From: a virus
Virus record (IMG/VR): IMGVR_UViG_3300007640_003853
Span: 1-30,234 of that record
DNA length: 30,234 bases
Direction: 5' to 3' (one strand)
Shown: in pieces, positions 1-8,379 of the stretch
How positions within the stretch are numbered: position 1 is the stretch's first letter
Layout: every line of letters begins with the position of its first letter
Made by a program: the position numbers and the translations under genes
Notes under the pieces: generated by a model
What the model was told of the DNA's origin: nothing
The model's database searches: none
What the model saw: only the letters and a program-made list of their open reading frames with translations

Positions 1-1
1 A

Positions 2-559
2 GATGACATGGTGATTCGTGAGATGGGTTGGAACGACAGGATGTCCAGACCATTTGTGGCATTTGATGATGTGTTTGCTGTCACAGCAAGAACATCACAT
101 AACTACGAGTTCAATCCCAACTCCAAACATCTTGGAATGAAACAGGATTTGGATAACTGTTGGTGTGACATCGTAGAACCCTGTGATATGGCTGACAGAA
201 ACAACATCTCCAGGAATGTGTTTGCTGTGAGAGGGACTGTGAATCGCGGACCTCTGATGATCAATCACGCTGACTTGAAGAAGCTAAATTATTTTGACGA
301 AGCATTCTCACCTCAGGACATGGATGATCATGATCTCATGTTCAGAATGAGAAAGAAATTAAAGAAGGTTTGTGGTTGTTACTGGATTGACTTTGTGTCT
401 GATCCCAACTGGGGCGGAACAAGAAAGGAAACAGGAGAACCAGCACCATGGTTGTACAAAACACAACACAAGAATAGTAAGATCTTCTACAAGAGGAATA
501 AGAATTACTTAGAGAAGTACCGTATCATTGAAAATAGGGAGTTACCAGATGAGAGTTAG
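2..559 (+). CDS. Glycosyltransferase, GT2-like (5'-truncated by window edge)
   Basis: The reading frame is open to the left edge, so this is the C-terminal part of a larger protein; the first in-window Met (base 8) is probably internal. The visible part has the acceptor-side signature of GT-A family 2 glycosyltransferases: an NRGPLMI stretch, then YFDEAFSPQDMDDHD, the region around the catalytic base and the galactosyltransferase-type loop. It would transfer a sugar from a nucleotide sugar to a surface glycan. It starts the run of glycan genes and overlaps the next gene by 11 bases. Donor and acceptor cannot be read from the sequence. Confidence 0.75.
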   Translation, partial: DDMVIREMGWNDRMSRPFVAFDDVFAVTARTSHNYEFNPNSKHLGMKQDLDNCWCDIVEPCDMADRNNISRNVFAVRGTVNRGPLMINHADLKKLNYFDEAFSPQDMDDHDLMFRMRKKLKKVCGCYWIDFVSDPNWGGTRKETGEPAPWLYKTQHKNSKIFYKRNKNYLEKYRIIENRELPDES

Positions 560-1142
560 TCATGAGAGGTGGTTAGCGGCTCAGGACGCTGAGTTTAGAG
601 AATATAGAGATCACAGCGTCGAATCCGCTGAAGATCGATTTATGAAAACCTTTAAGATTCTTGGCGTGAATCCCAAAGAAGATTTTAAAGATAAGGTGAT
701 TGTTGAGGTTGCTGCTGGTTCTGTTCCTGCTCTAACCTTTGTTGAGGCAAAGAGAAAGATTGCCATTGAACCTCTCATGGAGAAATGGGTGGAACAAAGA
801 AAGGCAGCAGAGGCCGCAGGTATTGAAGTAGTCTGTGAAGCTTATGAATACTTGGACATTGAATTGGATATTGATGAGACCTGGTTCTTCAATTGTATCG
901 AGCATGTGATTGATCCAGTGGAGCAACTTCAGACAGCAATGAAAACCTCTAAGGTGGTTCGTTTGTTTGAGGCAACCAATGGCCTTCCCCCTTCAACGGC
1001 ACACCCACACACAATTACAAAGGATCTAATCACAGAAGTGATGGGTGATTTCGGAAAGATTTACAAAGGTGGAAGTCGTTATAAGAAGAACTTCCACCAA
1101 TCAGATTGTTACTATGGAACATGGGTAAGAGATGACGTATAG
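549..1142 (+). CDS. SAM-dependent methyltransferase-like protein
   Basis: A protein of about 197 residues. A glycine-poor motif I (VIVEVAAGSVP) near residue 48 is followed by an acidic strand end (AIEP) and a later FFNCIEHVIDP segment, where class I methyltransferases carry the motif IV region. I chose ATG 549 over the in-frame TTG 528 because GGGAG at 537-541 sits at good ribosome-binding distance. It overlaps the upstream glycosyltransferase by 11 bases and the next gene by 11, so it belongs to the same coupled unit. A role in methylating a sugar or glycan is inferred from the neighbours. Fold assignment is moderate, substrate unknown. Confidence 0.6.
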   Translation: MRVSHERWLAAQDAEFREYRDHSVESAEDRFMKTFKILGVNPKEDFKDKVIVEVAAGSVPALTFVEAKRKIAIEPLMEKWVEQRKAAEAAGIEVVCEAYEYLDIELDIDETWFFNCIEHVIDPVEQLQTAMKTSKVVRLFEATNGLPPSTAHPHTITKDLITEVMGDFGKIYKGGSRYKKNFHQSDCYYGTWVRDDV

Positions 1143-1773
1143 TAAAAGATTTAGTAGTAAGTTCTTTGCCAAACTTCTTCAACCAGGATCCCCCAACAAT
1201 CCAGTGAGAGATAGGGCAACTTCACTGGAAATTGTGTTTGAGAATCTGGATCAGAAGAGAGTGAAGGACTTCTTTATTGTTGAAACAGGATGCATGAGGG
1301 CAGATCATGGAAAACTAGCTTTTGGAGATGATGGTGCGAGCACTTACATTCTCGATGATTTTGTCAATTACTATGATGGGAATGTTGTTTCGGTGGACAT
1401 CAATCCGGATAACTGCAGACATGCCAACAACATGACATCAGACAGAACAGAGGTTTATTGTTCTGACTCTGTGAAATTCCTTTACAACCTTTCTGAGAGA
1501 AGAAAGATTGACCTTCTTTATCTGGATTCCTTTGATTTTGATCCCAACAATCCCATTCCTTCTCAGAGACATCACCTCAAAGAGTTATGTGCAGCAATGA
1601 CTAAACTCAGACAGGGAACTTTGATTTTGGTGGATGACAACGCCAACACACCTGAGTTTGAATGGTTCACCAAAGTTGCTCAGGGAGGGAAGGCAGCATT
1701 CATTAAGGACTTTATGAGATCCATTGGAAGGGAACCTCTTTATGATGGTTATCAAATTCTCTGGAGATTATGA
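1132..1773 (+). CDS. Class I SAM-dependent methyltransferase (Methyltransf_24-like)
   Basis: 213 residues. Motif I is FIVETGCMRADHG (about residues 48-60), followed by VVSVDINPDNC, the acidic ribose-binding strand, then DLLYLDSFDFD, where a CmcI/Methyltransf_24-type enzyme carries the catalytic acidic loop, and a final ILVDDNAN strand. The order fits a small-molecule O-methyltransferase fold. It starts inside the preceding gene and ends with ATGA, so deformylase translation is coupled to it. The substrate is probably a sugar in this glycan cluster (inference). It is unrelated in sequence to the two other methyltransferases of the window, at 549 and 6036. Confidence 0.65.
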   Translation: MTYSKRFSSKFFAKLLQPGSPNNPVRDRATSLEIVFENLDQKRVKDFFIVETGCMRADHGKLAFGDDGASTYILDDFVNYYDGNVVSVDINPDNCRHANNMTSDRTEVYCSDSVKFLYNLSERRKIDLLYLDSFDFDPNNPIPSQRHHLKELCAAMTKLRQGTLILVDDNANTPEFEWFTKVAQGGKAAFIKDFMRSIGREPLYDGYQILWRL

Positions 1774-2207
1774 ACCTAACTCTCAGAACAGATGGAGATG
1801 AATGCCTCAGGAGAAGATCTGTTGAGGTGTTTCCTTCCATTGATAGTTACATTATTGACTTAGTTGAGTCAATGAAATCCATCATGATTGACAATGGAGG
1901 AGTGGGTCTTGCTGCTCCTCAGGTTGGTCATAATGTGAGAGTGATTTTGATTCTGATTGATGATAAGGTTCAGGAGATGATTAACCCAGAAGTGAAGTGG
2001 GAATCTCCAGAGAAGGTGATTGATGAAGAGGGGTGTCTGAGCATTCCTGGTCATTACATTGATGTTGAAAGATCAAAGGAGATCAAACTAAAGTTTCAAA
2101 CATTGAATGGGAAGTTCAAGAAATGGAAACTCAGTGGTTTGGAGGCGAGAGTTGTCCTTCATGAGATTGATCATTTAGATGGAGTGTTGATGACGGATTA
2201 TGAGTGA
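1770..2207 (+). CDS. def: Peptide deformylase
   Basis: 145 residues with all three deformylase motifs: GVGLAAPQ (44-51), EGCLS (87-91) and HEIDH (131-135). C89, H131 and H135 are the metal ligands and E132 the catalytic acid/base. The enzyme removes the N-formyl group from nascent proteins. The chain ends soon after the HEIDH helix, giving the short C-terminus typical of phage and marine deformylases. Deformylases are known in cyanophages, where help with host photosystem protein turnover has been proposed. It is oddly placed here, locked between glycan genes by ATGA overlap upstream and an 8-base overlap downstream, so it is expressed with them. Confidence 0.95.
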   Translation: MNLTLRTDGDECLRRRSVEVFPSIDSYIIDLVESMKSIMIDNGGVGLAAPQVGHNVRVILILIDDKVQEMINPEVKWESPEKVIDEEGCLSIPGHYIDVERSKEIKLKFQTLNGKFKKWKLSGLEARVVLHEIDHLDGVLMTDYE

Positions 2208-2949
2208 TGTAATTCTTGGAGCATGGCATGGTGGCTTGGGCGATCAACTGCAGTTCTCCACATTGCCTGAAGAGTTTTATAAACAACAGGGAAGAGAAAC
2301 TTATCTGATGGATGGTGCCACCTTCAGAAACAAAGAGATTTATGATTTGGTTTGGGGATGTAATCCTTATGTGAAGGGTGTGAAGGAGGGAGAAAGAAAT
2401 GCTGGTGACCTCCCTGAGATGGATGTGTCTGAGTGTAAGACAGGAAACTGGATTAGCAACTGGGAATTGTTACATGGATTGACTCCAACCAACATCCGTC
2501 CTAAAATTTATTATCAACCAAAGAAAATGGAGGAGTTTTATGGATCCATCCTTGTGGACCTTTCTAGCATTACTATTAATCATGACAATCATGGCTATGG
2601 CTACGACCTGAATGAGGTCGATAAGGTTTATAATAAACTGAGAGAGAAGTTCAATGATAAGAAATTCATTGGAATCCGATTCAAAGATGTTGATTCGCAT
2701 GTCCACAATCCTGAGGTGGATGACACAATCCTTATTGATGACATCTTTCATTATTGTGACCTGATGAATTCTGCTTATGGTGTCTGTTGTTTTTACAGCG
2801 GATCCATGGCGCTGGCAGCAGCGATGCAGAGATGTAACGAAGAGTTAAAGATTCTATGCATCACACCACCTTCCGTTTATTATAGTGAGAGAACCCAGAA
2901 ACAAGGGATCTTTTACTTTGATTATGTTGATTACATCGTAACTGAATGA
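2200..2949 (+). CDS. Glycosyltransferase-like protein, possibly GT9/heptosyltransferase type
   Basis: 249 residues. The N-terminus (ILGAWHGGLGDQLQFSTLP) has the GxGD-type loop that opens ADP-heptose:LPS heptosyltransferases and related GT-B enzymes. Near the end, YSGSMALAAAMQ resembles the donor-side SG...HLAA motif of that family. The middle is not recognisable to me. A heptosyltransferase-like enzyme would suit the downstream heptose-nucleotide genes, but this is inference from two weak motifs. It overlaps the deformylase by 8 bases and the next small gene through ATGA. Confidence 0.45.
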   Translation: MSDVILGAWHGGLGDQLQFSTLPEEFYKQQGRETYLMDGATFRNKEIYDLVWGCNPYVKGVKEGERNAGDLPEMDVSECKTGNWISNWELLHGLTPTNIRPKIYYQPKKMEEFYGSILVDLSSITINHDNHGYGYDLNEVDKVYNKLREKFNDKKFIGIRFKDVDSHVHNPEVDDTILIDDIFHYCDLMNSAYGVCCFYSGSMALAAAMQRCNEELKILCITPPSVYYSERTQKQGIFYFDYVDYIVTE

Positions 2950-3191
2950 ATTTTCTAATCTCCCTCCTCATCGCCACAACACCACTGGTGCCTCCTTCGA
3001 TTGGAGGTCCTGTGCCATCACATCCTCCGATTCCCTCTAATGAGATTAAGCTGACAGAGATAGAAGTTTATCTGAATAATGTTATTAATTCTAGAGAAAG
3101 ATCACCAATTGAGGAAATCTTAGAAGACTTCGGATCAAGTTGTGACAGTTTTTATGGGTGCGGTCTCCATTATCCTGGAATTAAATGGTAA
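2946..3191 (+). CDS. Small hypothetical protein with signal-like N-terminus
   Basis: 81 residues, no recognised domain. The first 15 residues (MNFLISLLIATTPLV) are hydrophobic and could be a signal peptide or membrane anchor, followed by a Pro-rich stretch (about 16-31), a charged helical part and a Cys-containing tail (SSCDSFYGCG) that could form a disulfide outside the cytoplasm. Start and stop overlap both neighbours (ATGA upstream; 7 bases downstream), so it is likely real and co-translated. Function unknown. Confidence 0.6.
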   Translation: MNFLISLLIATTPLVPPSIGGPVPSHPPIPSNEIKLTEIEVYLNNVINSRERSPIEEILEDFGSSCDSFYGCGLHYPGIKW

Positions 3192-3844
3192 AAAGAATTT
3201 TAGTCACAGGTGCCAACAGTGGTCTTGGTAAATCCTTGATAACTCAGGGAACAATGCGAGGTCACTTTATGGTGCCCCATTACAGAAAAAACTCATCAAT
3301 TTATGAAAACTTAGAAGGGGACATCAGGGGATTTAGATTCCTTGACAAACTGCAAGACACTCTTCACAAACACAACATTACTGTGTTCATCAATAATGCT
3401 GCTGTTTACCTCAGTGGTTCCATTGTTGACATGGCGGATTGTGAGATTGATGAGGTGATTGAAACCAATCTAATCGCACAGATCAAGATGTTGAAGAGAG
3501 TTTATAAGGTTTTCAGAGACAAAGGTAAAGGAAAGATTATCAACATCAATTCTCTTGCTGGGAAGTTTCCCTCAGCAAAGGAGAGTCTTTATTGTGCGTC
3601 TAAGGCTGGCTTAGATGCATTCTCCAAGTCACTTCAATTGGAAGCGATTGGAACAGGAGTGGAGATTGTGGATGTTTATCCAGGTGCCATGAGAACAAAG
3701 ATGACAGGACACAGAGGAGACCAAGAGACAATGATGTCACCAAAAGAGGTGGCGATGGGTGTTCTTGACACGCTGGATAATTCAACTTATTATGTTAATG
3801 AATTGGTTCTGAGGAAGAGGAATGAAAGGCGCTTTACTAACTAA
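3185..3844 (+). CDS. Short-chain dehydrogenase/reductase (SDR)
   Basis: 219 residues, a classical SDR. The cofactor motif is TGANSGLG (8-15), NNAA lies at 70-73, and the catalytic residues are S123 (INS) and the YxxxK pair Y136/K140 (YCASK). It should catalyse an NAD(P)-dependent oxidation or reduction of a hydroxyl or keto group. Next to an alcohol dehydrogenase and transketolase in a glycan cluster it probably acts on a sugar precursor (inference). It overlaps the dehydrogenase by 23 bases; a purine-rich GAGGAAGAGGA ahead of that start serves as the internal ribosome-binding site. Confidence 0.85.
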   Translation: MVKRILVTGANSGLGKSLITQGTMRGHFMVPHYRKNSSIYENLEGDIRGFRFLDKLQDTLHKHNITVFINNAAVYLSGSIVDMADCEIDEVIETNLIAQIKMLKRVYKVFRDKGKGKIININSLAGKFPSAKESLYCASKAGLDAFSKSLQLEAIGTGVEIVDVYPGAMRTKMTGHRGDQETMMSPKEVAMGVLDTLDNSTYYVNELVLRKRNERRFTN

Positions 3845-4829
3845 ACTGAACGCTCCTCTGGAGATCCGCGAACTGGAACTTACACCATTGAAAATTGGTC
3901 AAGTTCTGGTAAAGGTTCTCACCAGTGGGATTTGTGGTGCTCAGTTGCATGAGATAAAAGGACATAAGGGAAACGCGAAGTTTCTCCCACACCTGATGGG
4001 ACATGAGGGATGTGGCATTGTGGAAGAAGTTGGACCTGGTGTGACCACAGTGAAACCAGGAGACAAGGTGGTGATGCATTGGAGGGTTGGGAGTGGCATT
4101 GAGTCTGCTTTCCCCAATTACATTTTGGATGGAAAGACCATCAGCAGTGGAAAGGTCACCACACTGCAAGAGATGTCCATTGTGAGTGAGAACAGACTGA
4201 CTGTTATTCCACAAAACACTCCCACTGTTCTGGCAGCAATGCTGGGTTGTTCAATGACAACAGCACTGGGCATTATTGATAATGAGTGTGATCTAAAGTT
4301 TGGCGAGAGAGTTGCAGTTATTGGCTGTGGTGGAGTGGGTCTAAACCTCATTCAGGGTGCCTTTCTAAGGGGTGCTGCTGAGGTTGTGGGTGTGGACATC
4401 AACGATAAAATGCACGCACTCTCTTGTCTGGTGGGTGCTGACAGGTTTGTTTCTTCCATTCGTGATGTGATGGAGACTTATGATGTCATCATCGACACCA
4501 CTGGACATCCAGAGGTTATTGGACAGGCTTTCAGGAAACTGGCACCCAGTGGTCGTCTTATTTTGGTGGGACAACCTCGTCCTGGAATGTCTCTTTACAT
4601 TCCTAATGCTCTGTCGATGTTTGATGGAGAAGGCAAGGTGGTTCGTGCCACACAAGGAGGAAGAACTAACCCCACAAAAGACATCCCTCGTTACATTGAC
4701 TTGGCGATGAAAGGTGTGTTAGAATTTGAAGAATTACACACTGACACTTTCTCTTTAGAAGAGATCAATCAGGCTTTTGATTATCTAAAGTCTGGAAACG
4801 CTGGAAGAATTATGGTAAAGATAAACTAA
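3822..4829 (+). CDS. Zinc-type alcohol dehydrogenase family (MDR) protein
   Basis: 335 residues. The N-terminal GroES-like domain carries SGICGAQ with the catalytic Cys near residue 38 and the GHEGCGIVEEVG signature near 65. The Rossmann part has VIGCGGVGLN (about 164-173). The four-Cys structural zinc loop normally following the GHE motif is absent: that stretch reads as MHWRVGSGIESAF. It should be an NAD(P)-dependent dehydrogenase for a polyol or sugar. Pairing with an SDR and split transketolase recalls sugar-phosphate gene sets of capsule clusters, where such MDR enzymes reduce pentulose phosphates, but the substrate cannot be told here. Confidence 0.85.
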   Translation: MKGALLTKLNAPLEIRELELTPLKIGQVLVKVLTSGICGAQLHEIKGHKGNAKFLPHLMGHEGCGIVEEVGPGVTTVKPGDKVVMHWRVGSGIESAFPNYILDGKTISSGKVTTLQEMSIVSENRLTVIPQNTPTVLAAMLGCSMTTALGIIDNECDLKFGERVAVIGCGGVGLNLIQGAFLRGAAEVVGVDINDKMHALSCLVGADRFVSSIRDVMETYDVIIDTTGHPEVIGQAFRKLAPSGRLILVGQPRPGMSLYIPNALSMFDGEGKVVRATQGGRTNPTKDIPRYIDLAMKGVLEFEELHTDTFSLEEINQAFDYLKSGNAGRIMVKIN

Positions 4830-5557
4830 TGTTTTTAGACGAAAGATCAAAACAACTCAGGCGAGACGCCATTGACCTAAGTCTCGCCAATGGTGGTTAT
4901 CATTATGGTGGAACCTTCAGCACTGCTGAGATTCTAAAGCACCTGTTTGATGACATCATGGGAGAGAAAGACAGATTTATTCTCTCCAAAGGTCATGGGT
5001 GTTGGATTTATTATGTTCTCCTTCGTGAGCAAGGATTTGATCCTGTTCTGGAAGGACATCCTGAGTTTGATCCTCACAATGGGATCTTCTGCACTGCTGG
5101 AAGCATGGGCCATGGGTTACCCACGGCTCTTGGTCAAGCACAGGCACGGAAATTGAAGGGTCAGGAAGGAAAGGTGTTTGTTCTCATTGGAGATGGTGAA
5201 GCACAGGAAGGAACCACATGGGAATCCATTTTGATTGGTGGTCATCTGAGGTTGGATAATCTTGTGGTTATCATGGACTCCAATAACATTCAAGGTTCTG
5301 GTTATGTGAATGACATCATGCCAGTGAAAACCCCTCTCATGGGTGCTGCTAATCTGGCAGGGTGGAGTGTTGTTGAACTTTATGGACATGATGAATCTCT
5401 AACCGAGGTTGATTTTGACAAACAGAAAAGACCCATGCTTATTGTTGCCAACACCGTAAAAGGTGCTGGTGTTTCCTTTATGGAGAACAAGCCCAAGTGG
5501 CATTCTAACTGGTTAGGTGGTGAAGAACTGAAACAAGCAAGGGAGGAACTGAAGTGA
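4829..5557 (+). CDS. Transketolase, N-terminal (thiamine diphosphate-binding) subunit
   Basis: 242 residues, equal to the PP domain of transketolase. Visible are SKGH (53-56), TAGSMGHGLPTALG (about 89-102), and the thiamine diphosphate/Mg motif from GDG (121-123) to NN (152-153). The stop overlaps the GTG start of the second half, so the subunits would be made together and form the active site at their interface. Transketolase moves a two-carbon unit between sugar phosphates and makes sedoheptulose 7-phosphate, the substrate of GmhA encoded downstream (known biochemistry; the link is inference). Split pairs are also common in bacterial glycan clusters with other ketol substrates. Confidence 0.9.
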   Translation: MFLDERSKQLRRDAIDLSLANGGYHYGGTFSTAEILKHLFDDIMGEKDRFILSKGHGCWIYYVLLREQGFDPVLEGHPEFDPHNGIFCTAGSMGHGLPTALGQAQARKLKGQEGKVFVLIGDGEAQEGTTWESILIGGHLRLDNLVVIMDSNNIQGSGYVNDIMPVKTPLMGAANLAGWSVVELYGHDESLTEVDFDKQKRPMLIVANTVKGAGVSFMENKPKWHSNWLGGEELKQAREELK

Positions 5558-6036
5558 GAAAGGCATTCGGGGAGACCCTGATGAAATTGGCAGATAAGGA
5601 TGACAAGATTGTCCTTCTGACTGGAGATGTGGAACAAGAGATGGTTCCTTTCAAGGAAAAGTTTCCTGACAGGTTCTTCAATCTGGGTTTGACAGAACAA
5701 ACCATTACAGGAATGGCGGCTGGAATGGCCATTGAGGGGCTGAGGCCCATTGTTTATTCCATCACTCCATTTGTGTTAGAGAGACCTTATGAACAGGTAA
5801 AGATTGACATTGATCAACAGAACCTTCCAGTGATGTTGATTGGTTATTCTGATTACCCCACACATGGTCCGACACACAGACCCCTGAACCCAGAGAGATT
5901 GGTAAGAGTGTTTAAGAACATTCATTCTTTCTTTCCACATGACAGTGGGGCAGCAACAAAATCAATGTTGGATGCTTATTTAATGAAGGTTCCGTCAATG
6001 ATTTTCCTCCACAAAGACGGTTTGCCTTTTATCTAA
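5554..6036 (+). CDS. Transketolase, C-terminal (pyrimidine-binding) subunit, short
   Basis: 160 residues starting at GTG, which overlaps the TGA of the N-terminal subunit. It matches the Pyr domain: LLTGDVE, then GLTEQ (45-49) with the catalytic Glu (E48) that activates the thiamine ring, then GMAAGMAIEGLRPIV. It ends soon after the Pyr domain, so the third transketolase domain (about 120 residues, no catalytic residues in classical enzymes) is missing. The deletion need not abolish activity but may change dimerisation or substrate choice. It directly follows its partner and precedes a methyltransferase. Confidence 0.88.
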   Translation: MRKAFGETLMKLADKDDKIVLLTGDVEQEMVPFKEKFPDRFFNLGLTEQTITGMAAGMAIEGLRPIVYSITPFVLERPYEQVKIDIDQQNLPVMLIGYSDYPTHGPTHRPLNPERLVRVFKNIHSFFPHDSGAATKSMLDAYLMKVPSMIFLHKDGLPFI

Positions 6037-6806
6037 TGTTAGATTCAATCAAGATTTACGACACCGAACACACTAAAGAAAGAGTCGGAAGTAAGAAGGA
6101 TGGTGGTTATGTTGTCCTGAATGAGATCTCCAAAGACACACAAGTTCTTTTGTCTTATGGTGTGGAGGACAACACCAGTTTTGAGAATGATTTCACTCAC
6201 AAGTTTGGGTGTGTTGCTCATCTGTTTGATCACACCATTGATGGATTAGATCCTAATTCTGACAGCAAGAGATTTACATTCCATAAGGAAGGCATCTCTC
6301 ATGTGAAGACAAAGGATTGTGACACTCTGATGACACACCTCTCAAAGTTTGGCAACAGAGACCATGTAACACTCAAGATGGATGTGGAGTGGTGCGAATG
6401 GGCTGTGTTTGAAACCTTTCCTGAGGATTATCTTGACTTCTTTGATCAGATTCTCTGTGAGTTTCATCTAATTCCAATGGATTATAAGGGCGGTCATTCT
6501 CCTTACTTCACAAAGTTTCATTCCAGAGTTTATGATGAGATTAATAATTTACTCATGAAACGTTATGCTGGAGTGATGCATAAACTCCAGAGACATTTTT
6601 ATGTGTTTCATGCCCATTGTAATAATTCTTTGCCATGTAATGTGGTGAATGGTGCTGATGTTCCACCTCTTCTGGAATTGAGTTTGGTTCGCAAGGACCT
6701 TGTAAAGAATCCTAAACTCGCCACTGGACCTTGGCCCGATCCTGTGTTAGACTATCCAAATAAAGGGGATAGACCCGACATTACACACCTCCATTGGAAC
6801 CAATGA
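6036..6806 (+). CDS. Methyltransferase, Methyltransf_22/METTL24-like
   Basis: 256 residues. The N-terminal KERVGSKKDGGYVVLNE followed by LLSYGVEDNTSFENDF is the characteristic start of the Methyltransf_22 family (METTL24-like; related to FkbM enzymes), with HLFDHTIDGL as the acidic ribose-binding strand and LKMDVEWCEW (about 114-123) as the motif equivalent to KxDVEG. The likely reaction is SAM-dependent methylation of a sugar hydroxyl; the acceptor is unknown. It overlaps the transketolase stop by one base (TAATG) and couples to the kinase through ATGA. Confidence 0.7.
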   Translation: MLDSIKIYDTEHTKERVGSKKDGGYVVLNEISKDTQVLLSYGVEDNTSFENDFTHKFGCVAHLFDHTIDGLDPNSDSKRFTFHKEGISHVKTKDCDTLMTHLSKFGNRDHVTLKMDVEWCEWAVFETFPEDYLDFFDQILCEFHLIPMDYKGGHSPYFTKFHSRVYDEINNLLMKRYAGVMHKLQRHFYVFHAHCNNSLPCNVVNGADVPPLLELSLVRKDLVKNPKLATGPWPDPVLDYPNKGDRPDITHLHWNQ

Positions 6807-7549
6807 CCAAGAACATCCTTGTTATCGGAGACAGCTGTCGCGACCAGTACACTTATTGTCACGCCGACCGATTGGCGCCAGATAAACCAGTGCCTGTTCT
6901 TGAGGTTCATGGGTTGGATATGGTGCCGGGAATGGCGAAGAACGTGTTCAATAACCTTCAAAGGTTGAAACCAGGTAACAAGATTATTACCAATTCCAAC
7001 TGGAAGGAGATTGTAAAGAATCGTTATGTGGATGAGAAGAGCAACCACATGTTCTTCCGTGTGGATAGTTCTGAATCTCCAGAACCAATCAATCTAAATT
7101 CTGTTCTGGAGATTATTACTGAATATAACTATGTGATAATCTCTGATTATGATAAAGGTTTTCTCTCTGAAGAAGACATTTCAATCATTTGTGCTTCACA
7201 TCCTAATGTCTTTCTAGATACCAAGAAGGTTCTTGGGGACTGGGCTCTTGATGCTCGTTACATTAAGATCAACCAACATGAAGCAGACAGGAGTCGTCAG
7301 TGGATTCAGAGTGTCGATCGTGACATCATTGAAACCAGAGGAGCAGCGGGTGCTGTTTATAAGAACCGAATTTATCCAGTGAAGAAGAAGGTGGATGTTC
7401 TCGATGTGTCGGGTGCGGGTGATGCCTTTCTTGCTGGATTGGTAATGAAGTTTGCGGAGGAGAAGAACATTCACTCTGCCATAAACTTCGCCAATCGATG
7501 TGCTTCCTCCGTGGTTCAGCATCGTGGAACAACATTAATTGACTTATGA
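6803..7549 (+). CDS. hldE-N: PfkB-family kinase, HldE/RfaE N-terminal type (heptose 7-phosphate kinase)
   Basis: 248 residues from ATG 6803 (ATGA overlap with the previous stop; the in-frame TTG 6794 is less likely). The N-terminus (LVIGDSCRDQYTY, then RLAPDKPVPVLEV) follows the start of E. coli HldE. IISDYDKGFLSEEDI matches its LSDYAKG segment, and VLDVSGAGDAFLAGL is the PfkB signature with the catalytic Asp of GAGD. HldE phosphorylates D-glycero-D-manno-heptose 7-phosphate at C1. It is shorter than the E. coli kinase domain (about 318 residues), and the nucleotidyltransferase half is a separate gene two loci downstream. Confidence 0.82.
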   Translation: MTKNILVIGDSCRDQYTYCHADRLAPDKPVPVLEVHGLDMVPGMAKNVFNNLQRLKPGNKIITNSNWKEIVKNRYVDEKSNHMFFRVDSSESPEPINLNSVLEIITEYNYVIISDYDKGFLSEEDISIICASHPNVFLDTKKVLGDWALDARYIKINQHEADRSRQWIQSVDRDIIETRGAAGAVYKNRIYPVKKKVDVLDVSGAGDAFLAGLVMKFAEEKNIHSAINFANRCASSVVQHRGTTLIDL

Positions 7550-8355
7550 ATATTCTCCTTACGGGATCAGACGGATTTATCGGAAGAAACTTCACCAAAA
7601 CACTCTCGGCCATGGGACACACTCTTGTGTGTGTGGAGAAGGATGAGTGTTGGGAGTTCATGGATAACTTTAGAGATTGGCCTGATGTTGATTTGGTTCT
7701 TCATCAGGGAGCAATCTCTAACACAACAGAGAGAAACATTCGCAAACTCTTTGATAATAATGTTGACTTCACGCTCAGTCTGTTTGAGACTGCAATGAAG
7801 TTTTCAATTCCTGTAAAGTTTGCATCCTCTGCGAGTGTTTATGGGAACCTTATGACTGAGGTAAATCCTCTTAACCATTATGCCATGTCTAAACTTATGG
7901 TGGACATGTGGATTGAGGATAACAAGAATAACTTTCCTCTCATTCAATCCTTTAGGTACTTCAATGTGTATGGGGAAGGTGAGGAGTTCAAGGTCACACA
8001 AGGACAGGCATCTCCCATCTCCACCTTTGTGGATCAGGTAAGAAGAACAGGAACAGTTACATTGTTTGAGGGTTCTGAGAACTTCCACAGAGATTTTGTA
8101 TGTGTTCGTGATGTGGTATCCTTAGTGTTGAATAACGATAAGGGCTCTGGTGTCTGGGACTTGGGAACAGGGAAACCAATTTCTTTCCAGACAGTTGGAG
8201 ACTTGATATCATCCAAATATAATGCTAAGATAAGGGTAGTAAAGTTTCCAGAACATCTGAGAGATAAGTATCAGATTTACACCAAAGCAAAGCCACATTT
8301 CCCAAATTACAACTTCATCACAGTGGAAGATTATGTCGAAAATTGTTTGGACTAA
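7546..8355 (+). CDS. hldD: ADP-L-glycero-D-manno-heptose 6-epimerase (HldD/RfaD family)
   Basis: 269 residues, NAD(P)-dependent extended-SDR fold. TGSDGFIG (6-13) binds the cofactor and YAMSK provides Y112 and K116. Assignment to HldD rather than general GalE rests on three diagnostic stretches: HQGAISNTTE (53-62; E. coli has HEGACSSTTE), LFEGSENFHRDF (173-184) and GTGKPISFQTVGD. HldD inverts C6 of ADP-heptose, the last step of ADP-L-glycero-D-manno-heptose synthesis. It is about 40 residues shorter than the E. coli enzyme. ATGA overlap ties it to the kinase, and the transferase half of HldE follows. Confidence 0.88.
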   Translation: MNILLTGSDGFIGRNFTKTLSAMGHTLVCVEKDECWEFMDNFRDWPDVDLVLHQGAISNTTERNIRKLFDNNVDFTLSLFETAMKFSIPVKFASSASVYGNLMTEVNPLNHYAMSKLMVDMWIEDNKNNFPLIQSFRYFNVYGEGEEFKVTQGQASPISTFVDQVRRTGTVTLFEGSENFHRDFVCVRDVVSLVLNNDKGSGVWDLGTGKPISFQTVGDLISSKYNAKIRVVKFPEHLRDKYQIYTKAKPHFPNYNFITVEDYVENCLD

Positions 8356-8360
8356 TATGT

Positions 8361-8366
8361 TATAAT
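8361..8366 (+). promoter_or_regulatory. Putative -10 box (TATAAT) ahead of the nucleotidyltransferase gene
   Basis: A perfect TATAAT preceded by TATGT lies in the only gap (24 bases) of the heptose operon. No convincing -35 box is visible, and transcription would start only about 7 bases before the ATG at 8380. It may be an internal early/middle promoter giving a nearly leaderless message. Confidence 0.4.
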
Positions 8367-8379
8367 GTGGAGATGAATT

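Noticed and set aside
4118-4655. Minus-strand frames of 77-96 codons opposite the alcohol dehydrogenase.
   Set aside because: Antisense shadows; no start signals and no protein-like composition.
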